The notes: generated from the sequence alone by a model not told the origin. A DNA stretch of 64,000 bases from Pedobacter sp. R20-19 (GCF_000708265.2 NZ_JCKI01000005.1:310001-374000); one strand, 5' to 3'. Numbered from the stretch's first letter, positions 30,844 through 40,207 are shown. Numbers and translations are program-made.

Positions 30844-31284
30844 TTATTGAATTTCTATTTTTCTTGAAACTGCTTTAGCTTCTTCTTTTTTCGGAAGGGT
30901 GAGTTTCAAAATCCCGTCTGCATAGTTGGCCTCAATCCTTTCTACATCGGCACTATCAGGCAATGTAAATGCTCGGGTGAAAGCAGAATAATTAAATTCC
31001 TTTCTGGTATAGGATTTTTCGTTATGTTCACTTTCTGTACGTTTTTCAGTAGAGATGGTTAACATATCTCTTTCCACACTTACCTTAAAATCTTCCTTTT
31101 TAAGTCCGGGTGCCGCCAACTCAATCTGGTAGGCATCAGGTGAATCGGCAATGTTTACAGATGGAAGGTTTTGGACCCTGCGTCCTGAAAAAAATGTGTC
31201 TTCTAAAACTGATTCGAACATGTCATTAAAGCCTGGCATTAATACATTGTTCTTTTTTTCTGGATTAAATTTAACCAATGTCAT
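30844..31284 (-). CDS. Hsp20/alpha-crystallin small heat-shock protein
   Basis: A 146-residue ATP-independent chaperone. The alpha-crystallin domain spans about residues 40-135 with I-E-L-A-A-P-G-L-K-K-E-D-F and the A-N-Y-A-D-G-I-L-K-L-T-L-P signature near the end. The ATG is preceded by AGGAGGAAAAACT, one of the few strong Shine-Dalgarno sequences in this window. Upstream, 138-194 bases from the start, lie three related palindromic sites that may control it. Confidence 0.93.
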   Translation of the reverse strand: MTLVKFNPEKKNNVLMPGFNDMFESVLEDTFFSGRRVQNLPSVNIADSPDAYQIELAAPGLKKEDFKVSVERDMLTISTEKRTESEHNEKSYTRKEFNYSAFTRAFTLPDSADVERIEANYADGILKLTLPKKEEAKAVSRKIEIQ

Positions 31285-31421
31285 AGTTTTTCCTCCTTTT
31301 AATGTTTAATCAAAAATGGACTATAAATCAATTAATTATTGCTATGTACTCCTGCGAGCACAGTAAGGGTTAATCAAGTGCTGTGCCAATAGACTTTTTG
31401 AGTAATTGAAGGTACAATCGA

Positions 31422-31478
31422 CTGAAAAAATTTCATTTTTGCTGAAAAATTTTCAGATAAAAGCTGTAAAATTTTCAG
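31422..31478. promoter_or_regulatory. Three spaced palindromic repeats, candidate operator array
   Basis: CTGAAAAAATTTCA (31422-31435), CTGAAAAATTTTCAG (31442-31456) and CTGTAAAATTTTCAG (31464-31478) start 20 and 22 bases apart, two helical turns. The second is a perfect palindrome. They lie upstream of hsp20 on the opposite strand. The binding protein is unknown. Confidence 0.4.
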
Positions 31479-31542
31479 ATTTTGAACGGCAGCAGTAAGC
31501 CATAAGAAGCATACTTTGTGATTATGGCAGAATCTAAATTTC

Positions 31543-31778
31543 AAAAAAAATCCTTTCTGGTTGATTATTCAGAAAGGATTTTTTTTCACTCATTAATTAC
31601 TTTCATCCGAAAGGGAAAGATTGTCATCGTTAATCTTTCAGGCTGAACTGCCTGATACAATAATACCCAAATTCAATTCTAAAATCAGCATTTAGAAACC
31701 GAAATAACAGAGGTTTGAAGAATTTAATGCTGAAAGGCATTGATAATTGTCATCATCTTAATTTAAATGGATTAATCG
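31543..31778 (-). ncRNA. Candidate structured RNA with terminator
   Basis: On the minus strand, a -7-type element (TATCTTTG, complement of 31785-31792) is followed by stem-loops at 31726-31741 (AATGC/GCATT), 31696-31716 (AAACC/GGTTT), 31639-31654 (CAGGC/GCCTG), 31616-31638 (AAAGATT/AATCTTT) and 31600-31613 (CTTTC/GAAAG). It ends in an 11-bp stem AATCCTTTCTG/CAGAAAGGATT with eight T (31543-31586). The terminator is symmetrical, so strand is uncertain, and no -33 TTG was found. Confidence 0.3.
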
Positions 31779-32109
31779 TAACAACAAAGATAGATTTATC
31801 CGTATCCGGCGGTAAATTAATATGATGATTTTAGTCATTATTAAGCATTACAGTATCAATGATATAAATGTTTATACGCAAAATTATTTTACTGTAAACC
31901 TGAATTTCATATTAGAATGTTTTTACAAATTACAACACAATAAGATTGTATAGCATAGGTGTTGTGATTTGTTAATTGTAGATGCTGCCCATAATTGCTC
32001 AATTAAAAGATAAATCAGGTAAATATTTCAATTCACAACCAGATAGAATTTTATTGGTATATCCAAAATATTTGGAGATATTAGAATGATCTACACATAA
32101 GAAAAAAAC

Positions 32110-35100
32110 ATGCAGGAATCCATCCTTCCCAAATTAGAAGCATCAAGAAAAGAATTATTGGATTTAGGTATGCGCAACACGCTCCTGAATTATAAAGTGC
32201 CGAAAGCCAGAGGTATACACGTGATTCAGGAAAAATCTACCTCAATTTTCGAACTAATGGTCAGGCAAAATAAAACCATGACATTTTTAAGTCGGCCTGG
32301 AAAGGATGATGACGACGTGGTAGAATGGCCGGAACTTACCAAAGAAGAGCAGGAAAATTCTTATAACGATACGCGTCTTCAAACCAGTGAAACCGAACAA
32401 AAATTACAGACTAAAATTCTGAATACGTATTATTTTGCACGTACCAGTATAGAAGAGCAGGGTGTAAATATTTTGTATTTATCATTGGGCATGTTAAATT
32501 GGTATGAGCAGGGAAATACAACAGAACCACGTCAGGCACCTATAATATTGATTCCGGTATCGTTAGAAAGATCGAGTGCCAGCGAGCGTTTCAGGTTAAA
32601 ATATAGTGGTGGAGAAATTGGAGCAAACCTTTCCTTACAAGCCAAAATGATGGCCGATTTTAACATCACTATCCCTGATTTAGGAGATATAGAAGATTTT
32701 AATCTCCAGGCTTACCTGGATGATATTATAACCCGTGTAAAACACCATTCATCATGGCGCATTGAGCCTGATGCTATTGAGCTTGGTTTTTTCTCTTTTG
32801 GCAAATTTATGATTTATTATGACCTGGATAGTAATAAGTGGCCGGAAGATGATAAACCAGAACATCATACCATTCTCCATTCTTTATTTGGGGGTGGTTT
32901 TACAGATGCCGAACCTACAGCAAATGATGATCATAATTTAGACAAGGAAACCAACGCCCACGAACTCTTCCAGGTCGTAGATGCAGATAGCTCACAGGTA
33001 CTCGCCATGTTGGCTGTGCATGAGGGCAGAAACCTTGTTATTCAGGGCCCTCCCGGAACAGGTAAGTCACAAACCATCACCAACCTAATTGCCAATGCAG
33101 TAGGCCAGGGGAAAAAAGTATTGTTTGTTGCAGAAAAAATGGCAGCACTTGAAGTGGTGAAACGTCGTCTTGATGCCATTCACCTTGGAGAAGCCTGTTT
33201 GGAACTTCACAGTCATAAATCCAACAAAAAGGAGCTGCACGCAGAATTGAAGCGCATTCTCGAATTGGGTAAGCCTGCATTAACGCATCTTCAGAATGAG
33301 TTGATAGAATTAGATGCTTATCGTGGTAAATTGAATGGTTATTGTAATTCAATTAACCGGGAAATTGGTCGAAGCGGAGTATCGGCCCAAAAAGTAATTG
33401 GTTACCTTTCACAAATAGCAGATCAATATGCAGATGTTAAATTACTGAATGTACCCATAACAGATATTAGTGATTGGGATATGATCCGTATGAGTCGTGC
33501 AGAAAAAAGAGCTGATGAAATTGAAGCCCGGATAAAGGAAATAGGTGTACCCGCACACCTTACTTTTTATGGCACCAGACTTAAAGTTTTGCTAACCCAT
33601 GAGCAAGAGGGGTATCAGGTTTTAATCAGCAATGCTTTAAGTGCGACTATGACATTAGAAAGCACCTCTAAAGATGCTGCTAACTGGTTGTTAATGCCAG
33701 AACCCATTAACGCAGCAGCAATTGAAAAGTTAATCGCTACTGCAAAATTGGTTGCAGAAAGTCCTGAATTAAGAGAAATTGCCATTCAAGATCCTGCTTG
33801 GGCATCGAATTATGAAGATATTCGTGATTTGCTTGAAACCGGAGAAAGGCTCGCCACACTTAAACATGCTTACGAAGATATTTTGTTGCCAGAAGCCTGG
33901 AATCAAAATGTATTGCAGATTCGCCAAAATTTAATAGCTCACGGTCAAAAATGGTATAAATTTATCATTGGCGATTACAAAAGAAGTATAAAAGAGTTAG
34001 CTTCTTTTTCAAAAATTCCATTGCCTGATGATCTGGAAAGGAAGATTCAATACACCGATGATATTTTAGAAGCCAATAGACTAAGTGTTGCACTTGCTGA
34101 ATATGAGGCATTAGCACAACGATTATTCGGCACCCGCTGGCAAAAAATGAAAACCCGTTGGCAGGAGTTAAATCTGATTCTGAAATTTCTTTCCAAAACT
34201 CAAATCGATATTTCCAATAAAGTATATCCTGATACAATTTTAGAGGTATTAAGGAGGAATTACCATCCAGGCATAGCTTCTGATTGGGTCGAAAAACTCA
34301 GATTAGCTGCTGCTAGTCAAACCGATAGTTTTGAGCTTCTTTTAACCAAGCTCGATTTTGATCATATGCTGGTTAAAGAGGATAAAAAACTCAAGTCACT
34401 AAATTTTAATGTTCAAATTGATTTGTTGCAGCTCTGGTCTGATCGTTTTGTAGAAATTCATCATGCCATCCAATGGAATAACCTTACTGAAGCGGCTGAA
34501 AAAGAAGGGTTTAGTTCATTAACAAATTTTGCTACTCAATGGGAACATGCTGCCAACCACTTAAAAGTTGCATTGCAAAAAACGTGGTATGAGCATCTTA
34601 TTACACAAGTAATGACTGAACGACCACCGTTACGAAGTTTTGAACGCACTAGTCATGAGGATACCATAGAAAAATTCAGGTCACTGGATATGCTTAATCT
34701 GGTTTACAATAGGGCACGTGTTGCGCTGAAACATTATGAATCCTTACCTAAGCAAGAAGGTGGTGGACAAATGAGTGTGCTACGAACAGAATTTAACCGT
34801 AAAGCCAGGCATTTACCCATTCGGAAATTGATGCAGGAAGCAGGACTCGCTATCCAAGCCATCAAGCCTGTATTTATGATGAGTCCCATGTCAATTGCCA
34901 GTTTTCTTCCTCCCGGAGAAATTGAGTTTGACCTGGTTATATTTGATGAAGCCAGTCAGGTACGTCCTGTTGAAGCTTTAGGCGCTGTACTTAGAGGAAA
35001 ACAATTGGTTGTGGTTGGAGATACCAAACAGTTGCCACCAACCAGTTTCTTTGATAAACTAAATACGGACATTGAAGATGAAGATAATGTAACGGCAGAT

Positions 35101-36771
35101 ATGCAAAGTATTTTGGGGATGACTGATAGTCAGGGTGCACCACAACGGATGTTACGCTGGCACTACAGAAGTCGCCATGAATCTTTAATCAGTCTTTCCA
35201 ATCATGAATTCTACGAAAATAAATTAGTCGTTTTCCCGAGTCCCGGATCCAGGTATCATATGGGTTTAGCGTTTCATCACCTGCCGGATGCCATTTATGA
35301 TCGTGGAAAAACCAGGAGTAACCCTAAGGAAGCAGAAACTGTAGCTGATGCGGTTATCCGGCATGCTTTACAAAATCCTAAGCAAAGTCTTGGCGTGATT
35401 GCTTTTAGTACCTCTCAAATGCAAGCCATTCAAAATGCGCTGGAAATTAAACGAAGAAAAAACCCTGAATCGGAAAGTTTTTTCAGAAACCACAGTGATG
35501 AACCCTTTTTTGTGAAAAACCTGGAGAATGTACAAGGTGATGAACGGGATGTTATTTTCATAAGCATTGGTTACGGAAGGATAGAAGATGGAACTGTACC
35601 CATGAATTTTGGACCACTGAATAATGAAGGCGGCGAGCGGCGGTTAAATGTGCTCATCACGAGGGCAAAATACAGATGCGAAGTATTTGCAAATATTACA
35701 GCTGATGACATTAAAGCTGCTGCAACCACAAAATTCGGAATCCGGGCTTTAAAAAACTTCCTGTATTTTGCACAACACGGAAAATTTAGTGTAAACCAGG
35801 ATATACCTGTACCAACTGAACGTCCTTTTGAACAAATGGTAGAAAACAGGTTAACGGAAGCTGGTTATACAGTAAGAAATAAGGTGGGATCAGAAGGTTT
35901 TTATCTGGATCTTGCTGTTGTTGATCCGGAGCATCCAGGTAGATATCTTATTGGCATCGACTGTGATGGAGACTCGTATGGTAAATCAAAATCGGCACGT
36001 GATCGTGACCGGTTAAGGAAGCAGGTTTTGCAGGGTATTGGCTGGAAGATGTTCCAACTCTGGAGTACAGAATGGTACCGTAACCCTGAAAGGGAGTTTC
36101 AGCGTCTGCTGGATTACATCACCACGGTGAAAACACAAACCTCTCTTGATGATCAGATAGAAGAAGAAATTCATGCAGAACTGAATACCCTTGTGAGAGA
36201 AGAGCCCATAGAAATAGATACGACTGTTCCTTTTTATGAACCAGTCAAATTAATTATCGATCAGCAAATTGATGATCTTCACCTTATTCCTTTTGGTAAA
36301 TTGGGAAACTGGATCGCAGAAATAGTGGAAAAAGAAAGTCCGGTTCATTTCGATGAAGTAGGCAGAAGAATCGCTGAAGCCGCAGGTATTTCCAAAATTG
36401 GCTCCCGCATTCGATATACTTTAGATGCAGCGGTTAATTATGCTGTAACCAGTGGGCTGATTGTAAAAAAGGATGATTTTCTTTGGCATCCTAAAATGGA
36501 GAATCCAATCATTAGAAACAGAGCCGGTTTAAATAGTAGCAGTAAGAAACTAGCTTACATATCTCCTGAAGAAATGACTTTAGCAGTTACAAAAGTGGTA
36601 AGCGAATCAATTGCTATTCAACCAGAGGTTGCGACAGTTTTAATTGCCAGGTTGTTTGGTTTTAGCAGGGTAACTGAAGAAATGAAAAAAGAACTGCTCA
36701 GGGTATTGGATTTGAATGTCAATTCAGGGAAAATAAAGAGGGATGGTGAGGTGCTAAAGCAACTTGAGTAA
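32110..36771 (+). CDS. DUF4011-helicase-Vsr-like nuclease-DUF3320 protein (Hhe-type defence candidate)
   Basis: A 1553-residue multidomain protein. The N-terminal about 240 residues are DUF4011-like. A superfamily 1 helicase follows with Walker A G313-P-P-G-T-G-K319-S and motif II D946-E-A-S-Q; the long insert between them is mostly helical. Residues about 1235-1340 form a restriction-endonuclease-like Vsr/DUF559-type fold with I-D-C-D-G-D around D1284-D1288 and a later R-D-R-x-R. A DUF3320-like domain lies at about 1400-1460. This architecture matches Hhe, reported as a one-gene antiphage system. It stands alone, with its own inverted repeat downstream. Confidence 0.85.
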   Translation: MQESILPKLEASRKELLDLGMRNTLLNYKVPKARGIHVIQEKSTSIFELMVRQNKTMTFLSRPGKDDDDVVEWPELTKEEQENSYNDTRLQTSETEQKLQTKILNTYYFARTSIEEQGVNILYLSLGMLNWYEQGNTTEPRQAPIILIPVSLERSSASERFRLKYSGGEIGANLSLQAKMMADFNITIPDLGDIEDFNLQAYLDDIITRVKHHSSWRIEPDAIELGFFSFGKFMIYYDLDSNKWPEDDKPEHHTILHSLFGGGFTDAEPTANDDHNLDKETNAHELFQVVDADSSQVLAMLAVHEGRNLVIQGPPGTGKSQTITNLIANAVGQGKKVLFVAEKMAALEVVKRRLDAIHLGEACLELHSHKSNKKELHAELKRILELGKPALTHLQNELIELDAYRGKLNGYCNSINREIGRSGVSAQKVIGYLSQIADQYADVKLLNVPITDISDWDMIRMSRAEKRADEIEARIKEIGVPAHLTFYGTRLKVLLTHEQEGYQVLISNALSATMTLESTSKDAANWLLMPEPINAAAIEKLIATAKLVAESPELREIAIQDPAWASNYEDIRDLLETGERLATLKHAYEDILLPEAWNQNVLQIRQNLIAHGQKWYKFIIGDYKRSIKELASFSKIPLPDDLERKIQYTDDILEANRLSVALAEYEALAQRLFGTRWQKMKTRWQELNLILKFLSKTQIDISNKVYPDTILEVLRRNYHPGIASDWVEKLRLAAASQTDSFELLLTKLDFDHMLVKEDKKLKSLNFNVQIDLLQLWSDRFVEIHHAIQWNNLTEAAEKEGFSSLTNFATQWEHAANHLKVALQKTWYEHLITQVMTERPPLRSFERTSHEDTIEKFRSLDMLNLVYNRARVALKHYESLPKQEGGGQMSVLRTEFNRKARHLPIRKLMQEAGLAIQAIKPVFMMSPMSIASFLPPGEIEFDLVIFDEASQVRPVEALGAVLRGKQLVVVGDTKQLPPTSFFDKLNTDIEDEDNVTADMQSILGMTDSQGAPQRMLRWHYRSRHESLISLSNHEFYENKLVVFPSPGSRYHMGLAFHHLPDAIYDRGKTRSNPKEAETVADAVIRHALQNPKQSLGVIAFSTSQMQAIQNALEIKRRKNPESESFFRNHSDEPFFVKNLENVQGDERDVIFISIGYGRIEDGTVPMNFGPLNNEGGERRLNVLITRAKYRCEVFANITADDIKAAATTKFGIRALKNFLYFAQHGKFSVNQDIPVPTERPFEQMVENRLTEAGYTVRNKVGSEGFYLDLAVVDPEHPGRYLIGIDCDGDSYGKSKSARDRDRLRKQVLQGIGWKMFQLWSTEWYRNPEREFQRLLDYITTVKTQTSLDDQIEEEIHAELNTLVREEPIEIDTTVPFYEPVKLIIDQQIDDLHLIPFGKLGNWIAEIVEKESPVHFDEVGRRIAEAAGISKIGSRIRYTLDAAVNYAVTSGLIVKKDDFLWHPKMENPIIRNRAGLNSSSKKLAYISPEEMTLAVTKVVSESIAIQPEVATVLIARLFGFSRVTEEMKKELLRVLDLNVNSGKIKRDGEVLKQLE

Positions 36772-36837
36772 ACTCAATTCTGTTACCATTCACGTTGCAG
36801 GCAAAACATATATTTAATTAAATAGTGATGAAATCGT

Positions 36838-36873
36838 TGTTCTCCTCTTTACAAAAGAATAAAGAGGAGAACA
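36838..36873. terminator. 13-bp inverted repeat after the DUF4011 helicase gene
   Basis: TGTTCTCCTCTTT pairs exactly with AAAGAGGAGAACA around a 10-base loop, 67 bases after the stop codon. A T-run is weak (CATTTAAAT), so it is a likely but not classical terminator. Confidence 0.55.
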
Positions 36874-36902
36874 CATTTAAATCCAAATTTACATAAATCA
36901 TA

Positions 36903-36932
36903 CACAATTATATTGTGCACAATCTATATTTG
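36903..36932 (+). promoter_or_regulatory. OhrR-type operator and promoter -7 element
   Basis: CACAAT-TAT-ATTGTG (36903-36917) is a perfect palindrome very close to known OhrR sites. An exact Bacteroidota -7 element, TATATTTG, follows at 36925-36932, only 16 bases before the ohrR ATG. Bound OhrR would block the upstream promoter region. No clear -33 TTG is seen. Confidence 0.6.
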
Positions 36933-36947
36933 TAATGCAATAGAAAA

Positions 36948-37367
36948 ATGAACAATCTTTTAAAGTTAGAAAATCAGGTTTGCTTTCCTTTATACGCCCT
37001 TTCTAGGGAAGTTACTCAGCTATACAGACCATTTTTAGATGATCTTGGGTTAACTTATCCGCAATATTTGGTGATGCTAATCCTTTGGGAAGAAAATCAA
37101 CAAACGGTTAATCAACTTGGTGAAAAGCTTTATTTAGATAGTGGTACGCTCACGCCACTGCTGAAAAGGATGGAGCAAAAAAGGATAATAACCAGAACAA
37201 GAAGCACAGCTGACGAGCGTGTAGTTATTATTTCAGTAACTGATATTGGCGAAAAAATGAAAGAAAAAGCGACTTGCATTCCTGCTAAACTGGTAGAGGC
37301 CTTAGGACTTTCTATAGATGACTTGAATCAGTTGAAGCAAATTGTGACTAAAGCACTTAAAAGATAG
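36948..37367 (+). CDS. ohrR: OhrR, MarR-family organic peroxide sensor
   Basis: A 139-residue winged-helix repressor. The N-terminal C12 in L-E-N-Q-V-C-F-P-L-Y-A is the peroxide-reactive Cys of OhrR. The recognition helix region G-T-L-T-P-L-L-K-R-M-E and wing D-E-R-V-V are typical. No second Cys is placed for a two-Cys mechanism (C95 is in the dimer helix region), so it is probably the one-Cys type. It heads an operon with aldehyde dehydrogenase, ohr and nitroreductase, and a matching operator precedes it, so it should repress itself until peroxide is present. Confidence 0.88.
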   Translation: MNNLLKLENQVCFPLYALSREVTQLYRPFLDDLGLTYPQYLVMLILWEENQQTVNQLGEKLYLDSGTLTPLLKRMEQKRIITRTRSTADERVVIISVTDIGEKMKEKATCIPAKLVEALGLSIDDLNQLKQIVTKALKR

Positions 37368-37428
37368 ATTAAGAATAATGGCGGAATGATATATAAAAAA
37401 ATCATTATCTCATTAAAATAAAAAGAAT

Positions 37429-38751
37429 ATGACATCAATAGATCAACAACAGATTACAAATATATTTCAAAATCAGAAAAACTTTTTTGCTACACGCCAA
37501 ACACAGGATATTAGCTATAGAATTGAAAAGCTTAAACGTTTCAGAACTATTTTTGTGAAACATACTGATGCCATTTGTGATGCCTTAATGGAAGATCTTG
37601 GTAAAAACAGAAAAGAGGCTGAATATGCTGAAGTACAACTTGTACTGGATGAACTTGATTATTGTATCGCTAATGTGGCGGAATGGGCTCAACCTGTCGA
37701 GGTGCCTTCTAAGCCACGTCCGGGTGGAGAGACTGTTATCAGCAAACTTACTCATCAGCCATTTGGAGTAACCTATATTATTGGCCCTTTTAACTACCCG
37801 GTTCAGCTAACGTTTAGTCCGCTAATTGGTGCCTTAATGACTGGAAATACCGTTATACTTAAACCATCAGAAAACACACCAACGGTTTCAAATGTAATCG
37901 CCCAAATTATTTCAGAAGCTTTCCAACCCGAATATGTGGCTGTTGTAGAAGGCGCTATTGAAGAAAACACCTTACTTTTAACTTTTCCATTTGATTATAT
38001 CTTTTTCACTGGAAGTGCTAACGTTGGAAAGATTGTAATGGCTGCTGCTGCAAAACAACTGATTCCATTAACCTTGGAATTAGGTGGAAAATCACCATGT
38101 ATTGTTCATCAGGATGCAGATTTGGATATTGCGGCGAAACGAATTTCTTCAGGCAAATGGGCGAATTGTGGACAAACCTGCGTGGCTCCTGATTATGTGT
38201 ATGTACATGAGGAAGTTAAAGATGCATTGATTCTAAAAATGAAGGCGTATCTTAGGGAGACTTACCAAGATCAAACGTTAGGTAAAATTGGAAAAGTTGT
38301 TTCTCAGCGTCAAATTAAAAACCTTGCTGGTTATATTGCCTCATCATCTGAAAAATTGGTTTATGGAGGTCATTACGACCTGGATACCCGTTATTTTGAA
38401 GCTACTTTAATGGATGGCGTAAATTGGAATGACGCCGTGATGCAACAAGAGATATTTGGTCCGATTCTTCCATTTTTAACCTACACAAACATTGATGAGG
38501 CATTTAATGAAATCAACAGCAGACCAAAGCCACTTGCTTTATATGTATTTTCAGAAAATCAGGCATTTGCAGATGATGTGTTAAATCGCACTTCCAGCGG
38601 AGATGCAGAAATCAACAGTACACTCATTCATGTAGGTTCTCACTTTCTTCCGTTTGGAGGTGTGGGTGCATCAGGTTTTGGAAAATACCATGGCAAATTC
38701 AGCTTTGAAACCTTCAGCCACTTAAGGGCTGTTTTACAGATAAAAAAATAA
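37429..38751 (+). CDS. NAD(P)-dependent aldehyde dehydrogenase
   Basis: A 440-residue class-3-type aldehyde dehydrogenase, the short form without a long C-terminus. It has the cofactor loop F-F-T-G-S-A-N-V-G, the general base in L-E-L-G-G-K-S-P, and the catalytic C251 in N-C-G-Q-T-C-V-A-P-D. It probably removes aldehydes formed from oxidised lipids, which fits its place 61 bases after ohrR and 18 bases before ohr. Confidence 0.9.
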   Translation: MTSIDQQQITNIFQNQKNFFATRQTQDISYRIEKLKRFRTIFVKHTDAICDALMEDLGKNRKEAEYAEVQLVLDELDYCIANVAEWAQPVEVPSKPRPGGETVISKLTHQPFGVTYIIGPFNYPVQLTFSPLIGALMTGNTVILKPSENTPTVSNVIAQIISEAFQPEYVAVVEGAIEENTLLLTFPFDYIFFTGSANVGKIVMAAAAKQLIPLTLELGGKSPCIVHQDADLDIAAKRISSGKWANCGQTCVAPDYVYVHEEVKDALILKMKAYLRETYQDQTLGKIGKVVSQRQIKNLAGYIASSSEKLVYGGHYDLDTRYFEATLMDGVNWNDAVMQQEIFGPILPFLTYTNIDEAFNEINSRPKPLALYVFSENQAFADDVLNRTSSGDAEINSTLIHVGSHFLPFGGVGASGFGKYHGKFSFETFSHLRAVLQIKK

Positions 38752-38769
38752 AATCAAAATAAAATCAGA

Positions 38770-39192
38770 ATGAAAGTTTTATATACTGCAGAAGCAACTG
38801 CAACAGGTGGACGTAATGGACACATTAAAAGTGATAATGGCATTTTAGACGTAGAGGTGCGCATGCCAAAAGCATTGGGCGGTGCAGATGATAACTACAC
38901 CAATCCGGAGCAGTTATTTGCCGGAGGTTATGCCGCATGTTTTGATAGCGCATTAAATTTAATTATCAAACAAGGTAAAGTAGCTACAGGAGAAACCAGC
39001 GTAAAGGCAGAAGTAAGCATCGGCCAGATTGAAAACGGTGGTTTTGGCCTGGCAGTTAAGTTAGCCGTAAATATTCCACAAGTGAGCATCGAGGAAGCGC
39101 AGGCTTTAGCAGACAAAGCACATCAGATCTGTCCGTATTCTAACGCTACACGTGGAAACATCGAAGTAACCATCACAGTTACGAATCATTAA
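38770..39192 (+). CDS. ohr: Organic hydroperoxide resistance protein Ohr
   Basis: A 140-residue thiol peroxidase of the OsmC/Ohr fold that reduces organic hydroperoxides. The redox pair is C57 (G-Y-A-A-C-F-D-S-A) and C121 (Q-I-C-P-Y-S-N-A-T-R-G-N), both with the usual Ohr surroundings. It is in the ohrR-led run, 34 bases before the nitroreductase. Confidence 0.95.
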   Translation: MKVLYTAEATATGGRNGHIKSDNGILDVEVRMPKALGGADDNYTNPEQLFAGGYAACFDSALNLIIKQGKVATGETSVKAEVSIGQIENGGFGLAVKLAVNIPQVSIEEAQALADKAHQICPYSNATRGNIEVTITVTNH

Positions 39193-39226
39193 TTAAGCAA
39201 TAATTATTAATTTAAAACCAGTAAAA

Positions 39227-39862
39227 ATGGGATTATTAGAATCATTAGCGTGGAGATACGCCACAAAAAAATACGATCCATCGAAAAAAGTAAGTGAAGA
39301 AAATATAGATAAGATTGTAGAAGCAGCAAGATTAGCCCCAACATCTTCGGGCTTGCAACAATTTAGGGTTTTGGTGGTATCCAATCAGGAACTAAAAGAA
39401 AAACTTAGCCAGAATGCTCTCAACCCTGAAGTTATGGTAGATTGTTCTCATGTTTTAGTATTTGCTGCCTGGGATAATTATACCGAGGAACGAATTGACG
39501 CCATCTATGATCGTACTACAGATGAGAGAGGATTACCACGTGGAAGATTCTCCAGTTATACAGATAAAATTAAAGGCATTTATTTAAATGAAGAAGCTGA
39601 GAAAAACTTCATTCATACGGCACATCAATCTTATATCGGCTTTGCCATGTCAATTGCGATGGCTGCAGAATTAAAAGTAGATAGCACACCAGCAGAGGGC
39701 TTTGACAGCGCACTTGTTGATGAAGTTTTAGGATTAAAAGAAAAAGGACTTCGAAGTGTAACCTTATTATATTTAGGGTACCGCGACAGTGAAGGTGACT
39801 GGTTAGCCGGAATGAAAAAGGTTAGAAACCCAAAATCTGAGTTTGTTATTGAGTATCGTTAA
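39227..39862 (+). CDS. NfsB-type nitroreductase family protein
   Basis: A 211-residue FMN-dependent NAD(P)H oxidoreductase. R-Y-A-T-K-K-Y-D at the start, A-R-L-A-P-T-S-S-G-L-Q, and the late L-G-Y-R-D are family marks. Substrates may be nitroaromatics, quinones or enones. As the last gene of the peroxide-response run, reduction of reactive lipid products is a reasonable guess. A terminator follows. Confidence 0.88.
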   Translation: MGLLESLAWRYATKKYDPSKKVSEENIDKIVEAARLAPTSSGLQQFRVLVVSNQELKEKLSQNALNPEVMVDCSHVLVFAAWDNYTEERIDAIYDRTTDERGLPRGRFSSYTDKIKGIYLNEEAEKNFIHTAHQSYIGFAMSIAMAAELKVDSTPAEGFDSALVDEVLGLKEKGLRSVTLLYLGYRDSEGDWLAGMKKVRNPKSEFVIEYR

Positions 39863-40207
39863 GTAATAGAAGGGGAGGCCTAGGTCTTCCCTTCATTTTT
39901 GATATGAATTTTTAATAAATTTTATCAAAATATATCCCGCTGATTTTCGGGGATTTCGCAGATCTGGTAATTAGTAATGATCATTTTAAATCTGCGCACC
40001 TTATCTTTATAATCTGCGGGAAATAATACAACTAATTATTGCAAGCGTATATGTCTCGCTGATTTTCGAAGATTCCACAAATTTGGTAATCAGTAATGAT
40101 CATTTTTAAATGAGCTATAAATAAAACCAAGAATCACTGCAAACTGAAATCTCCAGAGAAAGCTATTTTCGAAGCATTAGCTTTCAATTGATTTTTTCTA
40201 ATATTAT
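39863..40207. repeat. 345-base intergenic region with two 65-base direct repeats
   Basis: Copies at about 39931-39994 and 40048-40114 share CGCTGATTTTCG and GTAATGATCATTTT with scattered changes. The theme CGCAGATTT/CGCTGATT also appears in the hairpin at 53951. No gene is seen here. Confidence 0.7.
39869..39900 (+). terminator. Terminator of the ohrR operon
   Basis: GAAGGGGAGGC pairs with GTCTTCCCTTC (two G-T pairs) and is followed by ATTTTT, 7 bases after the nitroreductase stop codon. Confidence 0.75.

Larger units (their letters stand above)
31285..32109. other. 825-base intergenic region with repeats and many stem-loops
   Basis: No convincing protein gene. The left third contains a hairpin (GCACAG/CTGTGC, 31358-31386) and three palindromic repeats. 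The middle holds a strong terminator and a row of five stem-loops (see candidate RNA). The right 300 bases are AT-rich leader sequence before the large DUF4011 gene, with no exact promoter match seen. Confidence 0.5.

Noticed and set aside
31525..31647. Short frame starting MAESKFQKK near a Bacteroidota-like promoter element
   Set aside because: It runs through a strong terminator hairpin and has no family resemblance.
33077..33352. Minus-strand frame inside the large helicase gene
   Set aside because: Antisense shadow of a strong coding region; no start signal or family pattern.
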